Source: Caulobacter vibrioides OR37
GTDB lineage: Bacteria; Pseudomonadota; Alphaproteobacteria; Caulobacterales; Caulobacteraceae
DNA length: 64,000 nt
NCBI RefSeq assembly: GCF_000372645.1
Contig: NZ_APMP01000002.1
Location: forward strand, 124,001 to 188,000
Direction: 5' to 3'
The notes below the pieces were generated by a model that saw only the letters and a list, made by a program, of their open reading frames with translations, was not told where the DNA came from and searched no databases. Shown here piece after piece: positions 1 to 7,648 of this stretch. Numbering within the stretch: position 1 is the stretch's first letter; every line of letters starts with the position of its first letter. The position numbers and the translations under genes were made by a program.

Positions 1-907
1 ACTGCCGCACCTTCAGGCCCAACTCCCGCTGGTGCTGGGGCATGGCGCGGTTCACGCTGTCCGAGAAGATCAGATAGGGCTCGCCGGTCTGCAGGCGCAG
101 CTCCAGCACCTTCTGCCACAGGGCGCGGGCGTCGACCTCGCGCAGCACTTCGCCGGTCTTGGGCGAGCGCAGGCCGAACTTCTTGCCGTCGCGCACGGCG
201 AACATGAATTCGTCCGTGATGTTGATGCCGTGGTGCAGGTTCAGGGACTTGCGGTTGAAGTCGCCCGACGGCTTGCGGATCTCGAGGAACTCCTCGATCT
301 CGGGGTGGTGGATGTCGAGATAGACGGCGGCCGAGCCGCGGCGCAGCGAGCCTTGGCTGATCGCCAGGGTCAGCGAGTCCATCACGCGGATGAAGGGGAT
401 GATGCCCGAGGTCTGGCCTTGGCCCTTGACCTTCTCGCCGATCGAGCGGACGCCGCCCCAGTAGGTGCCGATGCCGCCGCCATTGGCCGCCAGCCAGACG
501 TTCTCGTTCCAGACGCCGAGAATGCCGTCCAGGCTGTCATTGACCGCGTTCAGGAAGCAGCTGATCGGCAGGCCGCGATCGGCGCCGCCGTTCGACAGCA
601 CCGGCGTGGCCGGCATGAACCACAGGCGGCTCATATAGTCGTAGACGCGCTGGGCGTGGTCGGCGTCGTCGGCGAAAGCCGTGGCGACGCGCGCGAACAT
701 GTCCTGATAGCTTTCGCCCGGCAGGAGATAGCGGTCTTCCAGCGTGGTCTTGCCGAAATCGGTCAGCAAGGCGTCGCGGGAGCGGTCGACCTCGACCTTG
801 CGCACCAGCGCCAGCTGGGGTCGTTGCGACGGCTTGATCGCCGTCAGCCGGGCTTCGTTCCGAACGCTCGTCTTCACCGCTTCACTGCCGTTCATGACCG
901 AATCCAT
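1..907 (-). CDS. nrdA: Ribonucleoside-diphosphate reductase alpha subunit, 5' part
   Basis: Catalytic subunit of aerobic class I ribonucleotide reductase, which makes deoxynucleotides in the cytoplasm. The gene runs off the left edge, so only about the first 302 residues are present. Seen: a plain N-terminus without an obvious ATP-cone, then the stretch FMPATPVLSNGG, then GLPISCFLNAV, whose Cys is the family's conserved active-site cysteine, then the NGGGIGTYWGG region. Two in-frame ATGs lie at 907 and 895; neither has a strong Shine-Dalgarno sequence, and the longer is listed. The identification is secure from these motifs. Lack of the allosteric cone in NrdA is known in groups where the cone sits on NrdB; that pairing cannot be checked here. 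Confidence 0.93.
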   Translation of the reverse strand, partial: MDSVMNGSEAVKTSVRNEARLTAIKPSQRPQLALVRKVEVDRSRDALLTDFGKTTLEDRYLLPGESYQDMFARVATAFADDADHAQRVYDYMSRLWFMPATPVLSNGGADRGLPISCFLNAVNDSLDGILGVWNENVWLAANGGGIGTYWGGVRSIGEKVKGQGQTSGIIPFIRVMDSLTLAISQGSLRRGSAAVYLDIHHPEIEEFLEIRKPSGDFNRKSLNLHHGINITDEFMFAVRDGKKFGLRSPKTGEVLREVDARALWQKVLELRLQTGEPYLIFSDSVNRAMPQHQRELGLKVRQ

Positions 908-1308
908 TGCTCAATCAGCGTGTTCCGGAGAAGGGAAACGCCCCGGCCAGCCGCTACATGTTGTGGCTGAGGAGCCCCCTCAACCCACATATGGGGCCAT
1001 AGTGGTGAATGACTCGTCAACGCCTCGCGGGCGAGTTTTTCGTTAACAAACTGTGCACGCCGCGAACTTGTGAGGCAGGATCAACGGGTTGCGCCAGCGA
1101 ACTTTTTTCAGGCGCGACAGGAGGCCGCAAGCGGCTCCCAGACATCCGCCCCCGGACAACGTCGTTCGCTAACAGACGGACCACAAGGGATAGGGGCGCG
1201 CGGTGGACAGGACCGCGTCGGCGGAGGCCCAGGGAGGCCTCGGCGAAAGCCTCGCCGGCCGGCCTTTGGGGCAAGATCGGCGCGCCCGCGAAACGCCAAG
1301 GCGACGCC
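908..1308. promoter_or_regulatory. Upstream region of nrdA with GANTC sites and a possible NrdR half-palindrome
   Basis: Non-coding stretch between the nrdA start and the terminator of the next gene. GANTC sequences, the CcrM methylation target in Caulobacter-type bacteria, occur at 900-904 (just inside nrdA) and 1011-1015. A near-palindrome CCCACATATGGGG at 984-996 loosely resembles an NrdR box, but a second correctly spaced box is not clear. An AT-rich patch with GTTAAC lies near 1041. Beyond about 1060 nothing recognisable was seen; the short open frames there look like chance frames in GC-rich DNA. Confidence 0.3.
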
Positions 1309-1342
1309 CAAAGAGAAAGGGCCCGGCGTTTCCGCCGGGCCC
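1309..1342 (-). terminator. Intrinsic terminator of the OmpA-like gene
   Basis: A 9-bp perfect stem (GGGCCCGGC with GCCGGGCCC, 6-nt loop) at 1319-1342 is followed on the minus strand by a T-rich stretch, TTTCTCTTTG. It lies 25 bp past the stop of the minus-strand OmpA-like gene. Confidence 0.75.
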
Positions 1343-1366
1343 TCCCCGTAGCAGTGTGATTCGATC

Positions 1367-2571
1367 TTAGAAGTTGATCGAGATCGTGGAACGGCGGTTC
1401 AGCGGTTCCTTCACGCCATCGCCGGTGGCGACGGCCGGTTGGCTCTTGCCCTTCCAGTCCACGCCGAGCACGGACTGCGGCACGCCTTGCGACACCAGAG
1501 CGTCGGCGACGGCCTTGGCGCGGCGTTCCGACAGCTTGATGTTGTACTTCACCGAACCCGAGGTGTCGGTGTGACCGACGACCACGATCTTCGTGGCGTG
1601 ACCAGCGTTGGCGTACTTAGCCGCTTCCGTGACCACCGATTGCGCGTCCGCCGTCAGGACCGATTGGTCGAACGGGAAGTACACAATGAACTCGCGAGCC
1701 TCGTACTGCGGCGGCGGCGGAGGCGGCGGCGGCGGGGGAGGCGGCGGGGGCGGAGGCGGAGGAGGCGGCGGCGGCGGGGGGGCGGCGGCGGCGGGGGCGG
1801 CGGCGACGCGAACGAGTAGCGCAGACCCACGGTCAGCGACTGGTCCTTGTACTCGCCGGTGAACGCGCCCGGCGCCAAGGCGCCCGAACCCGTCGTCTGC
1901 CAAGAGTGATCAGCACCGCTGATATAGCGGTAGGTGAAGTCAATCTTCAGCTTGTCCGAAGCCTTGATCGAAGCGCCGGCGATGGCTTGGTAGGCCACGG
2001 CCATGTCGTTGTCGTCGACCGACAGGTTTTGGATCGCGGCGTTCGTCGCGGAAATAGCGCCGACGTTGCTGAACTGGCCCAGGGCCTTGACGTCCAGACG
2101 GTTGATGCCGACGCCGACGCCGACGAACGGGTTGATCCACGAATTCGGGGCGAAGTCGTAAAGGACGTTCGCCATCAGGGTCCAGGACTCGATCGAGCCG
2201 TCCGGAGCACCGCAGACGGCGGAAGCGGCCGTGCGCGTCACGCCGGGGGTGCAGAGACCAACCGGGGTGCGCACGCCCGGACCGTGAACGGCCTTCAGGT
2301 CGCCGGGGCGGTAGCCGCCTTCGACTTCAGCGCGCCAGTGCGGGTCGAACTGGTAGCCCAGACGAACGAAGCCCGCCCAGTCGTCCTTAGACTTCCAAGC
2401 CCAGTGATAATGATCGCCGTCCGGCGCATTCACTTCCGACTCGGACTTGATGGCTTGCGGCCAGTGATAGCCAAGATCGACCGCGCCGTACCAGCCGGTC
2501 TCTTGGGCCGAAACGCCCGACGCGGCGAACACCGCGGCCAGAGCAGCTCCCGCCAGGAGGTTGAGTTTCAT
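1367..2571 (-). CDS. OmpA-family outer membrane protein, interrupted by a frameshift in the proline linker
   Basis: Outer membrane protein expected to anchor the envelope to peptidoglycan. The ATG at 2571 begins a signal peptide ending near VSAQE, then an eight-strand-type barrel rich in aromatic residues that ends near GLRYSF. A proline-rich linker follows, then an OmpA C-terminal domain with FDQSVLTADAQ, VVGHTDTSG and LSERRAKAV, whose Asp and Arg fit the diaminopimelate-binding residues of the family. The barrel and the OmpA domain are in different frames. The shift occurs at a run of seven G (1776-1782, plus strand): one more base would join both into one protein of about 401 residues. As written, the barrel frame runs on through an Arg-rich tail to 1654. 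It could be a sequencing error, phase variation or a true mutation. Confidence 0.85.
1707..1804. repeat. Low-complexity proline-codon tract with a G7 homopolymer
   Basis: Nearly pure GGC/GGN triplet DNA on the plus strand, encoding polyproline on the minus strand. It contains a run of seven G at 1776-1782 and several runs of five. This kind of tract slips both in replication and in sequencing, and the reading frame of the surrounding OmpA-like gene changes exactly here. Confidence 0.9.
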
Positions 2572-2905
2572 CGTTGAAGAGCCCTCTATTGCCCTGCCCA
2601 GGCCGGATACCGACCGAGCATCGTTATACCAAGGCGAACGCCACGGGAAAGTGTCAGCAAAGACACACTCGTCAGGTTTCGCCCCTTCGCTATTGCTCAG
2701 GAAAGCTAAACAAGACCGCCCCTCAGAATCAACATCCGAGCGTGTCCGCCAACATCCGCTTGTGGGAAGCGTCAGCGTCTTTGCGTTCGCACGTGAATAG
2801 GTCCGGCGCAAGGGCTTGAGCCGAGGAAAAGGCCCGACAAGCGGCGACAGTCGCCAAAAATCCCCACCTTGAGCGCCCTAAATCCAAGTCCAGACAGGAT
2901 ATCGG
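2572..2905. promoter_or_regulatory. Promoter region of the OmpA-like gene
   Basis: 334-bp gap between the OmpA-like start and the end of the ABC permease, both on the minus strand. It is less GC-rich than its surroundings. A TATAAC-like -10 element lies on the minus strand at 2623-2628, about 50 bp upstream of the ATG, without a convincing -35. One GAATC (GANTC) site occurs near 2728. No intrinsic terminator for the permease was found, and no gene is supported. Confidence 0.3.
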
Positions 2906-4078
2906 TCAGTCCAGGGTCGTTCTGTAGCGCGCCATCGCCAACGCGGAGATCACCAGGACGAACAGTCCGAGCGCGGAAAGACTTGACCATAGCTGAGCCA
3001 CGTCCAGCCCCTTGAGCAGGGCGCCGCGCACCACCCGAAGAAAATGCGTCACCGGAATCACGTCGCCCAGGGCCTGAGCCCAGCCCGGCATCCCTCGGAA
3101 CGGGAACATGAAGCCCGAGAGCAGCATCGACGGCATCATGTAGAAGAACGACATCTGCATCGCCTGCAGCTGGGTGCGGGCCAGGGTCGAGATCAGAAAG
3201 CCCAGGGCCAGCGAGCCGACGATGAACAGCATGACGCCCAGCGACAGGGCGACCCAGCCGCCGGCCATCGGGACCTGGAACAGCGCGCGGGCCAGCACCA
3301 GGATCACCGCCGTCTGGATCAGCCCGACCGCCACATACGGCGCCAGCTTGCCGATCATCACCTCGATCGGCCGCGCCGGCGTGGCCAGCAGGCTCTCCAT
3401 CGTGCCGCGCTCGTACTCTCGCGTGACGCCCAAGGCCGTCATCATCACCAGAGTCATCGACAGGATCACGCCCAGCAGGCCCGGCACGATGTTGTAGGCG
3501 GTGATGGCCTCGGGATTGTAGCGGCGGTGGATCACCACCGCGAACGGCGCGCTCGCCGACGCGCCCTGACCCCGCTGAGCGACAGCGCCGACCAGATCGC
3601 GCGACAGGGCCGTGGTCGGCAGGCTGGACAGCGCCGCGATCGCCCCGCCGGTGGCGGCGGGGTCCGAGGCGTCGGCCTCGACCAGGATCTGGGCGTCATC
3701 GCCGCGCGCCACGCGCCGCGTGAAGTCGGCCGGAATGGTCAGGGCGAACTGGACCTCGCCGCGCGCCACGGCCTCGTCCAGCTCGCCGGGCGAGGACGCG
3801 GCGCGGACGATCTTGAAATAGCCGGTGTTGACCAGGGCCGACAGGGTCGAACGCGCCATCGGTCCCTGGTCCTGGACCAGAACCGCGGTCGGCAGGTCGC
3901 GGGGATCGTTGTTGATCGCATAGCCGAACAGCAGCAGCTGCACGATCGGCATCACCAGGATCATGGCGTAGGTCAGCCGGTCGCGGGTGAGCTGGATGAA
4001 CTCCTTGATCAGCACGGCCAGGATGCGCGCGCCGGAAAGACCTCCGGAGGCCCGGCCGCGATCCGCCGCCCCGCTCAT
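2906..4078 (-). CDS. ABC-2 type exporter permease (YbhS/YbhR-like)
   Basis: Membrane subunit of an ABC exporter, 390 residues. Seen: an N-terminal transmembrane segment (YAMILVMPIVQLLLFGYAIN), a large periplasmic domain at residues about 50-180, and a C-terminal block of five hydrophobic helices starting with the ABC-2 signature region TREYERGTMESLLATPARP. The ATG at 4078 overlaps the stop of the ATPase gene by 4 bases (ATGA), which indicates translational coupling and supports this start over the much longer open frame extending to 4843. It is the last gene of a TetR-HlyD-ATPase-permease operon. E. coli ybhGFSR has two permeases; only one is present here, so a homodimer is likely. Confidence 0.9.
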   Translation of the reverse strand: MSGAADRGRASGGLSGARILAVLIKEFIQLTRDRLTYAMILVMPIVQLLLFGYAINNDPRDLPTAVLVQDQGPMARSTLSALVNTGYFKIVRAASSPGELDEAVARGEVQFALTIPADFTRRVARGDDAQILVEADASDPAATGGAIAALSSLPTTALSRDLVGAVAQRGQGASASAPFAVVIHRRYNPEAITAYNIVPGLLGVILSMTLVMMTALGVTREYERGTMESLLATPARPIEVMIGKLAPYVAVGLIQTAVILVLARALFQVPMAGGWVALSLGVMLFIVGSLALGFLISTLARTQLQAMQMSFFYMMPSMLLSGFMFPFRGMPGWAQALGDVIPVTHFLRVVRGALLKGLDVAQLWSSLSALGLFVLVISALAMARYRTTLD

Positions 4079-4995
4079 TGGAAATTGTCCGACGACTGGC
4101 TCATCAGCCGGATGAACACGTCCTCGAGCGTCGGCGCGACCTCGGTCCAGCTCAGGGGCGGCCGGCGATAGGGCGCGATAGCCGCCTCCAGCGCCGCGCG
4201 GTCGACGCCGCTGACATGCAGGGCCGCGCCGAACGGGGCGGCCATGATCACCCCCGGCTTGGCCGCCAGCTCGTCGGCCAGACGGTCGGCGCCGGCCCCT
4301 TCGGCGCGGAAGGTGATCAGGCCCGAGTCGGCGATCACCGCCCCGGCCGTCCCGCGCGCCATCAGCTTGCCATAGGCGATATAGGCGATGTCGTGGCAGC
4401 GCTCGGCCTCGTCCATGTAGTGGGTCGAGACCATCACGGTCAGGCCGCCCGCCGACAGGGCGTGGATCTCGTCCCAGAACTCGCGGCGAGCCTTGGGATC
4501 GACGCCGGCCGTCGGCTCGTCCAGCAGCAGCAGCTTGGGCTCGTGCATCACGCTGGCGGCCAGGGCCAGGCGCTGCTTCCAGCCGCCCGACAACGACCCG
4601 GCCAGCTGTTTGCGCCGGGCGCTCAGGCCCAGGCGGTCCAGGCTTTCCTGGATCCGCTCGCGCCGCCGGTCCAGTTCGTGCACCCGCGCGACGAACGCCA
4701 GGTTCTCCTCGATCGACAGGTCCTCGTAGAGCGAGAACTTCTGGGTCATGTAGCCGGTCTGGCGCTTGACCGCCTCGGCGTCGCGCCGGAAATCCAGGCC
4801 CAGCACCCGCCCCTCGCCGCTGTCGGGCGTGAGCAGGCCGCACAGCATCCGCAAGGTCGTGGTCTTGCCCGAGCCGTTAGGCCCCAGGAAGCCGGTGATC
4901 CGCCCCCGGCCGACCTGGATCGAGACGTCGCGCACCACGTGGCGCGGGCCGAAACTCTTGTTCAGCCCCCGGACGTCGACCGCCAGATCGATCAC
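4075..4995 (-). CDS. ABC exporter ATP-binding protein (YbhF-like)
   Basis: Energises the exporter made with the downstream permease. 306 residues with all ABC motifs: Walker A GPNGSGKTT, Q-loop region GYMTQKFSLYEDLS, signature LSGGWKQRL, Walker B LLLLDEPTAGVDP, and the switch His in STHYMDEAERC. The start is taken as GTG at 4995, which overlaps the HlyD stop (GTGA) and has a G-rich ribosome site. The open frame extends to 5307, but that part is the antisense-like continuation through the HlyD gene. E. coli YbhF carries two ATPase domains, this protein one. The substrate is unknown; drug or toxic-compound efflux is inferred from the family. Confidence 0.92.
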   Translation of the reverse strand: MIDLAVDVRGLNKSFGPRHVVRDVSIQVGRGRITGFLGPNGSGKTTTLRMLCGLLTPDSGEGRVLGLDFRRDAEAVKRQTGYMTQKFSLYEDLSIEENLAFVARVHELDRRRERIQESLDRLGLSARRKQLAGSLSGGWKQRLALAASVMHEPKLLLLDEPTAGVDPKARREFWDEIHALSAGGLTVMVSTHYMDEAERCHDIAYIAYGKLMARGTAGAVIADSGLITFRAEGAGADRLADELAAKPGVIMAAPFGAALHVSGVDRAALEAAIAPYRRPPLSWTEVAPTLEDVFIRLMSQSSDNFQ

Positions 4996-5975
4996 CGCTC
5001 GCCCCCCAGTGGGACCACGTCGACCGGCTGACCCGGGGCGAGAGGCGGCCCGGCGTCGGGCCGAGCCTCGACCAGGAACACCAGGCGCTGGCGAGCTTCG
5101 CGGCTGTAGATCACCGGCGGGGTGAACTCCGACCGGGGACTGACATAGTTGATCACCGCCGAGCGCTCGGGTCCGCAGCCGTCGCAGCTGAAGCGCACCG
5201 TCGTACCGGGCGCGTAGCGGGCGACGTCGCGCTCGGGGACGAAGAAGCGCAGACGCACGCGGGCGTCGGACAGCAGGGCGACGATCGGCTGGTTGGCCGC
5301 CGTCCATTCGCCCGGCTGATAGAAGACGTCCTGCACCCGGGCGGCGACCGGCGCGCGAGGGCTGATCTGATCCAGTCGGTTCTGCGCCGCCGCCAGGGCC
5401 TCCTTGGCCGAGGCGACGGCCGATTCCGCCGCGCGGACGGCGTCCGGGCGTTGGCCCAGCTGGCCAACGGTCTTGCGCCGCGCGACCTCGGCGGCGCTGG
5501 CGCGGGCGCTGTCGAGCGCGGCCTTGACCTGATCAAGCTTGGCCGGCGCGTAGATGCCCTTGCCCACCAGCGGCGCGACGCGGTCGTAGTCGGCCTGGGC
5601 CTGGCGGACCTGGGCCTCGGCGGCGGCCTTCTCGGCGTCATAGACGGCCAGTTCCTGCGGACGCTGTCCCTTGCGGCCGTCGTTCAGCTGCGCCGTCGCC
5701 AACGCCACCTGGGCGGCGGCCTGGTCGCGCGCGGAGGTCAGCTGGGCCGCGTCCAGGGCGAACAGCGGCTGGCCGGCCTGGACGCGGTCGCCGCGCTGCA
5801 CGGCCACGACGCTGACCAGCCCCGCGTTCGGCGCGCCGACATAAAGGGTCTCGCCCTCGACATAGCCGGACAGGCGCGGCGGCCGATGGGCGTCCGGGCC
5901 CAGCAGCCGCCAGCCCAGAAAGCCGGCGACGCCGAGCCCGACCACGACGGCGGCGACGCGGACCGCGGGCTTCAC
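4992..5975 (-). CDS. HlyD-family periplasmic adaptor (YbhG-like)
   Basis: Membrane fusion protein linking the ABC exporter to the outer membrane, 327 residues. An N-terminal membrane anchor (VAAVVVGLGVAGFLGWRLLG) is followed by a lipoyl half-motif (GDRVQAGQPLFALD), a long Ala/Gln-rich coiled-coil hairpin at about 80-200, and the second lipoyl and barrel region (SPRAPVAARVQDVFYQPGEW). The start overlaps the TetR stop by 4 bases (5972-5975), so the whole cluster is coupled. Cys-Asp-Gly-Cys near residue 265 is not typical of the family and may be incidental. Confidence 0.9.
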   Translation of the reverse strand: MKPAVRVAAVVVGLGVAGFLGWRLLGPDAHRPPRLSGYVEGETLYVGAPNAGLVSVVAVQRGDRVQAGQPLFALDAAQLTSARDQAAAQVALATAQLNDGRKGQRPQELAVYDAEKAAAEAQVRQAQADYDRVAPLVGKGIYAPAKLDQVKAALDSARASAAEVARRKTVGQLGQRPDAVRAAESAVASAKEALAAAQNRLDQISPRAPVAARVQDVFYQPGEWTAANQPIVALLSDARVRLRFFVPERDVARYAPGTTVRFSCDGCGPERSAVINYVSPRSEFTPPVIYSREARQRLVFLVEARPDAGPPLAPGQPVDVVPLGGER

Positions 5976-6616
5976 GCCGAAGCCCCCGACTGGGCCGGCG
6001 CCAGACCGGCCAGCACGGTTTCGCCGTGCTGCGCGATCAGCGCCTTCAGATCCAGGTCCGGCGCGCCGACGGGGACGAAGGTCTCGCGCCAGACCACGCC
6101 CATCAGCAGCGGCCCCATCAGGCTGAACGCCTGCAAGCGCGGATCGCCTTGGCGCAGCTCGCCCCGCGCCTGGGCCCTGGACAGGGCGCCGCTCAGCGCC
6201 GACAGCGTCCGGCTGACCACCTCGTCATGCCAGACGCGGGCCAGTTCCGGGAAATTGCGCGACTCGCCGATGACCAGCTTGATCACCGCGCCCAGGCGGG
6301 TGGTTTCCGCCACCTCGCCGACACGGCCGAACATCAGCCGCATCATGTCCGCGAACGGCAGGGTCGTCTGGGCCAGGATGGTCTCGGCCATGTCGAGATT
6401 GGGCGCCACCGACTCGCGCACCACCGCGCGGAAGATGTCCTCCTTCGTCTCGAAATAGAGATAGAGCGCGCCCTTGGAGATGCCGGCGCGGGCGGCGATC
6501 TCGTCCAGCTTGGCGGCCGCGAACCCCTTCTCGGCGAAGACATCGAGCGCGGCCCGCGTGATCTCGCCGGGTCGCGCCTCGCTGCGCCGCCGCCATTTGG
6601 GTTGTCCGGGCTGCAT
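5972..6616 (-). CDS. TetR-family regulator of the exporter operon (CecR/YbiH-like)
   Basis: DNA-binding repressor, 214 residues. The helix-turn-helix lies at about residues 18-60 (TRAALDVFAEKGFAAAKLDE through GISKGALYLYFETKE), typical of TetR, and the C-terminal ligand domain includes the TetR_C-like stretch LMGPLLMGVVWRETF. It is first in the operon and overlaps the HlyD gene, the same order as E. coli cecR-ybhGFSR. Autoregulation through the palindrome at 6634-6651 is likely. The ligand is unknown. Confidence 0.9.
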   Translation of the reverse strand: MQPGQPKWRRRSEARPGEITRAALDVFAEKGFAAAKLDEIAARAGISKGALYLYFETKEDIFRAVVRESVAPNLDMAETILAQTTLPFADMMRLMFGRVGEVAETTRLGAVIKLVIGESRNFPELARVWHDEVVSRTLSALSGALSRAQARGELRQGDPRLQAFSLMGPLLMGVVWRETFVPVGAPDLDLKALIAQHGETVLAGLAPAQSGASA

Positions 6617-6633
6617 GGGCCGGCCTCGTCAAT

Positions 6634-6651
6634 TAACTGACTGGCCGGTTA
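6634..6651. promoter_or_regulatory. Candidate TetR operator
   Basis: Imperfect palindrome TAACTGACTGGCCGGTTA, 18 bp with 7 of 9 half-site pairs matching, 18 bp upstream of the TetR start. Position and form fit an autoregulatory operator. No binding evidence is available from sequence alone. Confidence 0.4.
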
Positions 6652-6674
6652 TATACAGACGCGCCCGAGCGAAC

Positions 6675-7502
6675 TCAAGCCTTGGCCGAGACCAGCCAGC
6701 AAGCCGAGTTCATGCGCGCCACGCCTTTCTCGATATAGGGCTCAAGCGCCCTGGCGACCGCCGCGCGGATCGGCTCCCGCGCCGCCTCGTCCAGGGCGCC
6801 GAGGATCGGGTTCAACGGACCGACGCGCACGCTCATGGTCAGCAGTTCGTCGGCGCTGACCGGGGTCGGGTCGTCCAGCGCCTCGATGGCGACGTCGCGC
6901 CAGCCGCTTTCCGCCAGAACGCCCCGCACCCGATCCGGATCGGCGAAGCCAAAGCGGCCCGGCGCGTTCCGCTCGAAGGCCGGGAGCTCGGTCAGGAACG
7001 GCGCCGCGGCCCGCAACGGAACCTCCGAGATCGGATTGTCCTCCGGCCCCCGCCAGCAGGCGAAGGCCAGACGACCGCCCGGCTTCAGCGCTCGCCGCAG
7101 ATTGACGAAAGCCTCGACCGGATCGGGAAAGAACATGACCCCGAAGCGCGAGACCAGGGCGTCGAAGCCGGGCGAGAAGGCCTCGGTCTGGGCGTCGGCC
7201 AGCTGGAACGTCACGCCCTCCAGCCCCGCCTCGCCCGCCCGTCTCCGAGCCAGCTCGACCAGCGGCGCCGAGATGTCGACGCCGACCGCCCGCCCGCTGG
7301 GTCCCACCCGCCAGGCCGCCGCGAAGGTGGTCGCGCCGGCGCCGCAGCCGACGTCCAGCACATGCTCGCCGTTCCGCAAGTCGGCGCGGTCGACCACCGC
7401 CTCGGCGATCGGCGCGAACAGCCGGTCCAGCAGTTCCTGCTGCTCGACCCAGACCCGGCCAGTCCGGTCCCAATAGGCGGACATGTCGCGGTTATCGGCC
7501 AT
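6675..7502 (-). CDS. Class I SAM-dependent methyltransferase
   Basis: 275 residues. The SAM-binding motif I is VLDVGCGAGATTFAAA at about 48-63, followed by the acidic residue of motif II in AVGVDISAPLVELARRR, motif post-I FQLADAQTE, and LRRALKPGGRLAFACW. The fold is a UbiE/COQ5-like small-molecule methyltransferase; the substrate cannot be read from sequence. The ATG at 7502 has a good ribosome site (AAGGAG) 6-7 bases upstream, which decides against the longer frame to 7628. It stands alone between the TetR operon and palindromic repeats. Confidence 0.88.
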   Translation of the reverse strand: MADNRDMSAYWDRTGRVWVEQQELLDRLFAPIAEAVVDRADLRNGEHVLDVGCGAGATTFAAAWRVGPSGRAVGVDISAPLVELARRRAGEAGLEGVTFQLADAQTEAFSPGFDALVSRFGVMFFPDPVEAFVNLRRALKPGGRLAFACWRGPEDNPISEVPLRAAAPFLTELPAFERNAPGRFGFADPDRVRGVLAESGWRDVAIEALDDPTPVSADELLTMSVRVGPLNPILGALDEAAREPIRAAVARALEPYIEKGVARMNSACWLVSAKA

Positions 7503-7532
7503 GCTTTGCTCCTTCTTCGAAGCCCACCGACC

Positions 7533-7584
7533 TAGAGCATTTTCCGATAAGTGTGAAACGGTTATCGGATCGAAAAATGCTCTA
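7533..7584. repeat. Intergenic palindromic repeat, copy 1
   Basis: 52-bp stem-loop beginning TAGAGCATTTTCCGATAA and ending with the inverse, ATGCTCTA. Outer arms pair over 11 bases and the inner CCGATAA/TTATCGG over 7. Such TAGAGCATTTT palindromes are widespread between genes in alphaproteobacteria. It sits upstream of the methyltransferase. Confidence 0.8.
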
Positions 7585-7595
7585 AACTTTTGATT

Positions 7596-7648
7596 TAGAG
7601 CCCTTTTTATCCGATCTGATTGGATCAATCAGATCGGAAAGGGCTCTA
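7596..7648. repeat. Intergenic palindromic repeat, copy 2
   Basis: 53-bp stem-loop with arms TAGAGCCCTTT and AAAGGGCTCTA and inner arms CCGATCTGATT/AATCAGATCGG around a 5-base loop. It starts 11 bp after copy 1 and shares its outer TAGAGC. Its last three bases supply the TAG stop codon of the Kef-type gene, so the repeat also forms that gene's transcription end. Confidence 0.85.

Noticed and set aside
984-996. Firm NrdR box
   Set aside because: Only a weak single near-palindrome; kept as a low-confidence remark because NrdR sites normally come as spaced pairs.
1439-1862. Poly-Gly and poly-Arg frames over the OmpA linker
   Set aside because: Products of the triplet-repeat DNA, not genes.
2906-4843. 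645-residue minus-strand frame over the permease
   Set aside because: The first part is out-of-frame reading of the ATPase gene; the permease starts at 4078 with an ATGA overlap.
7533-7648. CRISPR-like pair of repeats
   Set aside because: Only two units, each an internal palindrome, with different inner sequences and an 11-bp gap; not an array.
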